Assembly: GCA_027065935.1 (NCBI GenBank)
Contig: JAMONI010000079.1
Coordinates: forward strand, 1-15,320
DNA from: Flavobacteriales bacterium
Lineage (GTDB): Bacteria > Bacteroidota > Bacteroidia > Flavobacteriales > Flavobacteriaceae
Length of the DNA: 15,320 nt
Direction of reading: 5' to 3'
Part shown: one piece after another, positions 9,804 through 15,320 of the stretch
Position numbering within the stretch: the first letter of the stretch is position 1
How the letters are laid out: every line of letters starts with the position of its first letter
Program-made: the position numbers and the translations under genes
Notes under the pieces: generated by a model
Databases searched by the model: none
What the model saw: only the letters and a program-made list of their open reading frames with translations
What the model was told of the DNA's origin: nothing

Positions 9804-11195
9804 TTAGTAAGCAAAGCTCGATTTGTTGGCTCGTGTTTTTTTGGCGTATTTTCTTGCATTGGAGCCCATGAAATCCTGCACGCACCGGAATCCTACGTAA
9901 CTGCGTGCCGAGTCGGCGTATTCATAGGTTCTGGTGTGTACTTGGATAAAATATTTGACGTCTTTCCACGATCCGCCCCGTATGACTTTTCGCTTGTTTT
10001 TCCAATCATGTGTGGTGGGGTTGAAGGTAGCCACGTAGTTATACGAATCGGGATTGTAAGACGAGTTGGTCCATTCGGCCACGTTGCCCGCCATGTTGTA
10101 AAGTCCGTATCCGTTAGGATTGTATGATTTGGCTTTAGCGGTAAATACGGCTTGGTCGGAGCGGTAGTCACCGCGCAAGGGTTTGAAGTTGGCCAGAAAG
10201 CATGCCCGTTCGTTCATGGTGTAAGGCGACCCCCACGGGTAATCGCTTCCTACCAGTCCGCCCCGTGCGGCATATTCCCATTCGGCTTCGGTGGGCAGAC
10301 GGAAACGGTGCAATGTGGGGCGTTTACGCGATTTGAGGTACCAGTTCATTTTTTTGGTACGGTAATCGGCAAAGGCGGTGGCTTGATACCAGTTTACGCC
10401 CACTACGGGATATTCGTTATAGGCATCGTGCCAAAAATACTCCTGCACCATGGGTTCGTTGTAAGCATACATGAAGTCTTTTACCCAAACGGTGGTGTCG
10501 GGATATACTTTTACGATGGTATCGAAAACGTGTTCGCTACGTTTGCCGCCCTGCCGGATGGCTTCGTCTATATTGAATATTTTTAATCTGTAGGTAAATT
10601 GATTGACGTCAAACATTCTTTCGCCGTCGGGGGTTTCTTTTAAGGGGAGATAGAGGGAGTCGAATACTTCGGCATAAAATTCATCGGGAAATTTGTTTCG
10701 GTTAAAGATAAGGGGTACTTTCCAGTTGAGCCGTTTTCCGCTCGTTTCTTCGTCTTCGTAGGTTGTGCCTCCGTATTTGTCTATCATATAGCGGTTGTAG
10801 GCGTTCTTGGCCGTATCCAAATCCTTGTAGGCATACCGGCCGATGCCTTTATTTTCGGTAATTTCCATTTCTTCGACCATTTTGGCCAAACGGGTTCTGA
10901 TGACGGAGTCTCTGACGTAATAGACGAATTCGCGGTATTCGCTGTTGGTAATTTCGGTTTCGTCCATATAAAACGAATGAACGGTAACGCTTTTTACCGG
11001 TGCGTCTATGGAGTAGGCTTTGTCTTCGTTATGTTTTCCCATAACAAAAGTCCCTCCCGGAACCAAAACCATTCCGTAGGGCTTGTAGGGTTGGAACTTT
11101 TTTCCTCTTACTCCTACTATTTCTCCCCGCTGATTCGGATTACCGCACGACACGATTACTCCGAACAATAAGGCCATGATGATTGACTTCTTCAT
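9804..11195 (-). CDS. gldK: GldK/PorK, outer-membrane lipoprotein of the type IX ring
   Basis: GldK anchors the periplasmic ring (with GldN) to the outer membrane. I place the start at 11195: MKKSIIMALLFGVIVSCGNP is a lipoprotein signal with the lipid-bearing cysteine C17. The frame is open a further 44 codons (ATG 11327), but that would bury the signal and include promoter-like DNA. The resulting 463 residues match the F. johnsoniae GldK length. The body is an FGE-sulfatase (formylglycine-generating enzyme) fold: MVLVPGGTFVMG, FYMDETEITNSEYREFV, YPVVGVNWYQA, FRLPTEAEWEYAARGG, GLYNMAGNVAEW, RGGSWKD, YVGFRC. The cysteine pair that does the FGE chemistry is missing between RGGSWKD and GFRC, so it is structural rather than enzymatic. 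It is a paralogue of GldJ in this window. Confidence 0.95.
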   Translation of the reverse strand: MKKSIIMALLFGVIVSCGNPNQRGEIVGVRGKKFQPYKPYGMVLVPGGTFVMGKHNEDKAYSIDAPVKSVTVHSFYMDETEITNSEYREFVYYVRDSVIRTRLAKMVEEMEITENKGIGRYAYKDLDTAKNAYNRYMIDKYGGTTYEDEETSGKRLNWKVPLIFNRNKFPDEFYAEVFDSLYLPLKETPDGERMFDVNQFTYRLKIFNIDEAIRQGGKRSEHVFDTIVKVYPDTTVWVKDFMYAYNEPMVQEYFWHDAYNEYPVVGVNWYQATAFADYRTKKMNWYLKSRKRPTLHRFRLPTEAEWEYAARGGLVGSDYPWGSPYTMNERACFLANFKPLRGDYRSDQAVFTAKAKSYNPNGYGLYNMAGNVAEWTNSSYNPDSYNYVATFNPTTHDWKNKRKVIRGGSWKDVKYFIQVHTRTYEYADSARSYVGFRCVQDFMGSNARKYAKKTRANKSSFAY

Positions 11196-11247
11196 ACTGA
11201 AAATTTCTTTTACCAGGATTTGTTGTTTAGACACTACTTTTCGAGCG

Positions 11248-11279
11248 TGCAATATATAATTTTTTTTTGTGAATGCCAA
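11248..11279 (-). promoter_or_regulatory. Candidate promoter of gldKLMN
   Basis: On the minus strand TTG (11279-11277) lies 20 bases upstream of TATATTGCA (11256-11248). This is close to the Bacteroidota pattern TTG-N19/20-TAnnTTTG, one T short in the -7 box. The spacer is a run of A. A start near 11242 would give a leader of about 45 bases before the gldK ATG, and would exclude the ATG at 11327. Confidence 0.4.
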
Positions 11280-11379
11280 CATTGTTTTTTTTACTTCCTT
11301 AACAACGGAATTTTTACTATGAGTCATGACGGTCTCTTTTTGAACTTCGGGTATTTGGTTAGTTTAACGATGTTTTCAT

Positions 11380-11410
11380 ATAAATTATTGTAAGACACCG
11401 TACGGTGCAA
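11380..11410 (-). promoter_or_regulatory. 12-bp palindrome CACCGTACGGTG within a second promoter-like sequence
   Basis: A perfect palindrome CACCGTACGGTG (11396-11407) lies 10 bases after the topA stop codon. On the minus strand it sits between a TTG (11410-11408) and TAATTTAT (11387-11380), 20 bases apart, which fits the TTG/TAnnTTTG layout with two mismatches in the -7 box. It could be an operator over a distal gldK promoter. With only a GTAC loop it is a poor terminator, and there is no T run. The remaining 222-base gap holds no other gene that I can support. Confidence 0.3.
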
Positions 11411-11417
11411 TTTCTTC

Positions 11418-13847
11418 TCAATTTAATAGTTTTTTTATTTCTTGCAAAGTCAATGCATCAATTTTTACATCTTTGGGTAATTCTTTTTTTCTTCTTCCGT
11501 TAACGAAGATGTGTATTTTCCCCCATCTGCCTTTCTTAAGGCTTATTCCTTCTTCTTTCCATTCTTTCAGGGTGTCGTCTTTGTCTTTTTGTATTTTGGT
11601 TTGTATCAGTTCGGTTATTTTTTCTTCGGTTAATGTTCGGGGGTTAAGGTTTTTGGGTATTTTGACGTTCATTTCTCCCCATTTCAAATAGGGGCCGTAT
11701 TTTCCGGACAGCACATAAACGGGCAGGCCTTGAAATTCTATGACGGGTTTGTCTTGTGTAAGCTTGTCTTCTATCAAGGCTATGGCATCTTGCTCGGTCA
11801 TTTTCAGCAGGTTGATGTGGGGAGGAACGGAAATGAATTTATTTTGATACCTTACATAAGGTCCGTATTTACCCATCCCTATAATCACATCTTGCCCTTT
11901 ATATTCACCGATTTTTTTGGGGAGTTCAAACAGGGCCAAGGCGTCTTCCAAACCGATATCCATAATAGTGATTCCCGGAGGCAGGGAAGCATATTTGGGT
12001 TTTTCGGATGCGGAAGCTTCGCCTAATTGTACCATGGGGCCGTAGGGGCCGTATTTGGCATATACGTTTTTTCCGCTTCGGGGATCTTGCCCGAGTAATC
12101 TTTCTCCTTTTTCGCGTTTTGCGTCTTTTATGACTTTTTCTACTTCGGGTTCGAAATGGCCGTAAAATTCTTTCAACATTTTCACCCAGTCGTATTTGCC
12201 CTTGGCGATATCATCGAATTGGGCTTCCACTTGGGCGGTAAATCCGTAATCGACGATGTCTTTGAAGTTTTTGACCAAAAAGTCGTTGACTATGATTCCG
12301 ATGTCGGTGGGTATTAATTTTTGTTTTTCGCCGCCGTAGGTTTCTTTTTCTTTTTTTTCCACTGTATTTCCGTCCTGCCAAAGCATCACTTTCAGGGTTC
12401 TTTTTCGTGACGGAATATTTTTCTTGACCACGTAGCCTCTTTTTTGAATGATGCTTATGGTGGGGGCATAAGTGGACGGACGTCCTATGCCCAGTTCTTC
12501 CAGTTTTTTCACCAGCGAGGCTTCGTTGTACCTGGCGGGCGGTTTGGTGTGTTTTTCTTTGGCCGTGATAATTTCGGGATGAAGTTTTTCGCCTTTTTTT
12601 AATTTGGGCAGTTGGTTTTTTTCGTTGTCAAAATCGGAAGGGATGTATATTTTAAGGAATCCGTCGAAAGCCATTACCTCACCTTTGGCCTTAAATGTCC
12701 GGCCGGAAGCGGTGGTTTTGATGCTTACGTGCGTATGATCGATAACGGCCGGCGCCATTTGTGAAGCTATGGTGCGTTGCCATATCAGTTTGTACAAGCG
12801 TGCGGCATCTTTGTCGAGCGACGGGTTTTCCAAAAAGATATCGGTAGGGCGTATGGCTTCGTGAGCTTCTTGAGCGGATTTGGATTTGGTTTTGTAACGC
12901 GTGGGAAGGGCGTATTCGGTGCCGAATTTGTCCGTAATGTATTGTTTGGCTTTTTCAATGGCTTCATCCGATAATTGAACGCTGTCGGTTCGCATGTAGG
13001 TAATATATCCGTTTTCGTATAAAAACTGGGCCACTTGCATGGTTTTGCTCACACCGAACCCGAGCTTTGAGGCCGCTTCCTGTTGAAGTGTGGAAGTGGT
13101 AAACGGCGCCGAAGGATTTCGCTTGCCTTTTTTCTTTTTTACTTCTTCAACGACGAAATCGGAGTCGTTCAACGCATCGAAAAAGGATTTCACCTCATCT
13201 TGGCTTTGGAACTCGGTATCCAAAATCGCTTTGAAGCTTTCTTCGGTATCGATTTTTTTAAAAATTCCTTCGACTTTGTAAGTGACTTGAGGGACGAAAG
13301 CTTTGATTTCTTTTTCGCGTTCCACCACAAGGCGCAAGGCTACGGATTGCACACGTCCTGCCGAAAGACCTTTTTTGATTTTTTTCCAAAGCACGGGTGA
13401 GAGTTTGTATCCTACCAAACGGTCTAAAATGCGACGTGCTTGTTGGGCGTTTACCAAGTTTTCGTTGATATCGCGCGGGTTTTCCAAGGCTTGTTTTACG
13501 GCTTTTTCGGTGATTTCGTGGAATACGATTCGCTTGGATTTGTCGTCTAACTTCAAAAAGTTTTTTAAATGCCAAGCTATGGCTTCTCCCTCACGGTCTT
13601 CATCGCTTGCCAGATAAACCGCTTCGGATTTTTTGACCAGTTCTTTAAGTTGATTGATGATTTTTTTCTTATCGGGCGATATGATGTATTTGGGTTTGAA
13701 GTCCCGTTCGAAGTCGATACCCATTTCGTTTTCGGGCAGGTCGGCGATATGGCCGAAGGATGATGCGACTTCGTAACCGGGCCCCAGAATTTTTTTTATG
13801 GTTTTAGCTTTGGCCGGCGACTCGACAATGAGTAATTTTTTTGCCAT
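11418..13847 (-). CDS. topA: DNA topoisomerase I (type IA)
   Basis: This enzyme relaxes negative supercoils by cutting one strand through a tyrosine. I use the start at 13847 (MAKKLLIVESPAKAKTIKKI, 809 residues); an upstream in-frame ATG at 13880 would lie inside the gldJ terminator. The Toprim domain shows E9 and the acidic triad D82-x-D84-x-E86 (SDEDREGE). The hinge region has SAGRVQSVALRLVVEREKEI. The catalytic tyrosine is Y284 with R286 in YITYMRTDSVQLSD. A second signature is GIGRPSTYAPTI. The C-terminal third carries four repeats of the Toprim-C type (cores YAKYGPYGPMVQ, GMGKYGPYVRYQ, LSGKYGPYLKWG, KGRWGKIHIFVNG) instead of the cysteine zinc ribbons of the E. coli enzyme. It lies between gldJ and gldK, same strand. 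Confidence 0.97.
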   Translation of the reverse strand: MAKKLLIVESPAKAKTIKKILGPGYEVASSFGHIADLPENEMGIDFERDFKPKYIISPDKKKIINQLKELVKKSEAVYLASDEDREGEAIAWHLKNFLKLDDKSKRIVFHEITEKAVKQALENPRDINENLVNAQQARRILDRLVGYKLSPVLWKKIKKGLSAGRVQSVALRLVVEREKEIKAFVPQVTYKVEGIFKKIDTEESFKAILDTEFQSQDEVKSFFDALNDSDFVVEEVKKKKGKRNPSAPFTTSTLQQEAASKLGFGVSKTMQVAQFLYENGYITYMRTDSVQLSDEAIEKAKQYITDKFGTEYALPTRYKTKSKSAQEAHEAIRPTDIFLENPSLDKDAARLYKLIWQRTIASQMAPAVIDHTHVSIKTTASGRTFKAKGEVMAFDGFLKIYIPSDFDNEKNQLPKLKKGEKLHPEIITAKEKHTKPPARYNEASLVKKLEELGIGRPSTYAPTISIIQKRGYVVKKNIPSRKRTLKVMLWQDGNTVEKKEKETYGGEKQKLIPTDIGIIVNDFLVKNFKDIVDYGFTAQVEAQFDDIAKGKYDWVKMLKEFYGHFEPEVEKVIKDAKREKGERLLGQDPRSGKNVYAKYGPYGPMVQLGEASASEKPKYASLPPGITIMDIGLEDALALFELPKKIGEYKGQDVIIGMGKYGPYVRYQNKFISVPPHINLLKMTEQDAIALIEDKLTQDKPVIEFQGLPVYVLSGKYGPYLKWGEMNVKIPKNLNPRTLTEEKITELIQTKIQKDKDDTLKEWKEEGISLKKGRWGKIHIFVNGRRKKELPKDVKIDALTLQEIKKLLN

Positions 13848-13878
13848 TTTATTTTTGTTTCGCAAATGAGGTTTTATC

Positions 13879-13907
13879 AAAAAAACCGGGAACTTGCGTC
13901 CCCGGTT
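13879..13907 (-). terminator. Rho-independent terminator of gldJ
   Basis: On the minus strand AACCGGG (13907-13901), a 10-base loop, then CCCGGTT (13890-13884) and a T run (to 13879). It lies 18 bases after the gldJ stop and ends about 32 bases before the topA start codon, so topA is probably transcribed from its own promoter or by read-through. Confidence 0.88.
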
Positions 13908-13924
13908 CGGAATAGGATTTCGTA

Positions 13925-15320
13925 TCAGTTAACCGGTCTGCGGTAAGTTTTTCGTATGGTTTTGCGTCCGAAACGAGACATGGCGCAACGGAATCCTATG
14001 TCGTTGGTCGATAGGTATTGGGGTAAGAAGCGCCGTTTGGAAGGTTGCAACCAATAAGCCCGGTCTTTCCAAGAGCCTCCTTTATAGACGCGTACTTCGT
14101 TGTCGATTAACGTGGTCCGGTTGTTGCTTTTGTCATATTCCCGGATCATTTTCCATTTTCCGTCCACGGAGTCCATATAGATTTTGTGAACGGGCGAGTT
14201 ATAGACTCTTTTATCGGAATCTCCTTCCAGTTCTTCGGGGGTCAGTCCGTAGTATCTTGACGATTGCAGGTCTCCGTCACGATAGTCTCTGTTATCGGCA
14301 CGATTGAAGTTTTGACGTAAATACAGTTCTTTTTCGTCGATTAATTTTTTGGCCGGGGCGCCGGGTAATGCTTTATAAATGACTTTTCCTGTGGCTAGGG
14401 TGTCGTAAGGAATGCTGTCGGGGGTAATGACGATGAGTTTTCCTTCTTCGTCGAATGCCATTTTGGTATAGACATTGCCCCGGTAGTAATTGAAATCACT
14501 GGCTTCGTCATCGATGATGGGGCGATACACGTCTGCTACCCATTCGTTAACGTTTCCTGCCATGTCGTAGAGGCCGAAATCGTTGGGCGGGTAGCTAGCC
14601 ACGGGGGCTGTGATATCCGCCGCATCGTCGGACCATCCGGCCAGTCCGCTATAGTCTCCGTCGCTTTGTTTGAAATTGGCCAATTGTTTGCCCCGGTTTT
14701 TTCCGCGTCCCAAATATCTTGTGGCGGTACCGCGCCAAGGGTACATTTTTCTGTTTTTCAACCGGTTATATATGCGTTCTCCGATTTGTGATTTGGCGGC
14801 GTATTCCCATTCCAGTTCGGTGGGCAGGCGGTATTTGGGGATGATAATTCCGCTGGAGATATTGGCCGTGTTTAATGTGGTATCCTTACGGCTACGTTTG
14901 GGATAATATTCGGTATTTCCTCCGAAAGCCATTTCGGGGTCCGAAAGATAGGTTTCGGTATTGAAGTTTTCTTCGGCCGTTTCGTTATATATTACGTTAC
15001 GGTCTAATTTTCTGAATTTGATTAACCGCATTTCGTTAACGCGGTCGGTGCGCCAGTTGGCGTATTGAACGGCTTGCACCCAATTGACGCCTACCACGGG
15101 ATAATCCGAATAGGCGGGGTGACGTAAGTAGTTCATTACCAAGTCTTCGTTGTATGATAAGGGAGAGCGCCACACCAAGGTGTCGGGCAAAGCGCCTTCG
15201 TAAATGTGTCGGTATTTGGGGTCTTTGGGGTCGAATACTCTTTTCAGCCAGTCCAAATATTCCAAATACATCAGGTTGGTCACTTCGGTTTCATCCATGT
15301 AGAACGATTGGACGTGCATT
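13925..15320 (-). CDS. gldJ: GldJ, gliding-motility/T9SS lipoprotein, N-terminus beyond window edge
   Basis: GldJ is an outer-membrane lipoprotein needed for gliding and for stability of GldK. About 464 C-terminal residues are visible; the frame is open to the right edge. The methionine at 15319 is internal, since MHVQSFYMDETEVTN aligns with VTVHSFYMDETEITN of GldK at an interior position. About 100 residues, including the signal, are outside. The FGE-sulfatase fold is clear: YPVVGVNWVQAVQYANWRTD, YRLPTELEWEYAAKS, PWRGTATRYLGRGKNRGKQL, GLYDMAGNVNEWVADVYRP, KGGSWKDRAYWLQPSKRRF, IGFRCAMSRFG. A large insertion between NEWVADVYRP and the KGGSWKD motif (starting IIDDEASDFNYYRGN) is typical of GldJ and separates it from GldK. 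The FGE catalytic cysteine pair is absent. It ends in a basic tail (RKTIRKTYRRPVN). A terminator follows. Confidence 0.92.
   Translation of the reverse strand, partial: MHVQSFYMDETEVTNLMYLEYLDWLKRVFDPKDPKYRHIYEGALPDTLVWRSPLSYNEDLVMNYLRHPAYSDYPVVGVNWVQAVQYANWRTDRVNEMRLIKFRKLDRNVIYNETAEENFNTETYLSDPEMAFGGNTEYYPKRSRKDTTLNTANISSGIIIPKYRLPTELEWEYAAKSQIGERIYNRLKNRKMYPWRGTATRYLGRGKNRGKQLANFKQSDGDYSGLAGWSDDAADITAPVASYPPNDFGLYDMAGNVNEWVADVYRPIIDDEASDFNYYRGNVYTKMAFDEEGKLIVITPDSIPYDTLATGKVIYKALPGAPAKKLIDEKELYLRQNFNRADNRDYRDGDLQSSRYYGLTPEELEGDSDKRVYNSPVHKIYMDSVDGKWKMIREYDKSNNRTTLIDNEVRVYKGGSWKDRAYWLQPSKRRFLPQYLSTNDIGFRCAMSRFGRKTIRKTYRRPVN

Noticed and set aside
9893..10586. Open frames on the plus strand and in another minus frame across gldK (10152-10586, 9893-10171).
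   Set aside because: They overlap the clearly conserved gldK coding sequence and show no recognisable domain or signal.
11196..11327. A 44-residue N-terminal extension of GldK from the ATG at 11327.
   Set aside because: It would place the lipoprotein signal MKKSIIMALLFGVIVSC inside the protein and cover a promoter-like sequence; the residues look unconserved.

Overview
The window comes from a member of the phylum Bacteroidota, most likely the Flavobacteriia or a close relative. The main reason is a gldK-gldL-gldM-gldN cluster and gldJ, which encode core parts of the type IX secretion / gliding-motility machine, found only in this phylum. Supporting signs are the lack of strong Shine-Dalgarno sequences, AT-rich leaders with TAnnTTTG-like -7 boxes, and a MutS2 without a Smr domain. 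I see no phage, plasmid, insertion sequence, CRISPR, rRNA or tRNA. It looks like ordinary chromosome.

Layout. Bases 2-1555 (+) hold the 3' part of mutS2, running off the left edge. It converges, with only 4 bases between stop codons, on a small membrane-protein gene (1560-1844, -). Then come groL (1967-3595, +) without a groS beside it and with a strong terminator, and pckA (3733-5433, +). pckA converges on prfA (5468-6547, -). Everything from prfA to the right edge is on the minus strand. In transcription order from the right: gldJ (cut by the right edge), a terminator, topA, a 222-base gap with promoter-like sites and a palindrome, then gldK, gldL, gldM, gldN, a terminator, and prfA.

How the genes work together. 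GldL and GldM form the proton-driven inner-membrane motor. GldK (lipoprotein) and GldN form the periplasmic ring under the outer membrane, and GldJ is a lipoprotein paralogue of GldK that is linked to it. The other genes are housekeeping: chaperonin, gluconeogenic PEP carboxykinase, release factor 1, topoisomerase I and MutS2.

The most notable point is that gldM is split into two frames at 8512-8518. The site is a short C run inside a T TTC CCC heptamer directly followed by TGA TAG. A one-base error or mutation is the simplest explanation; -1 ribosomal slippage is a testable alternative. I did not find evidence for an undescribed system here.
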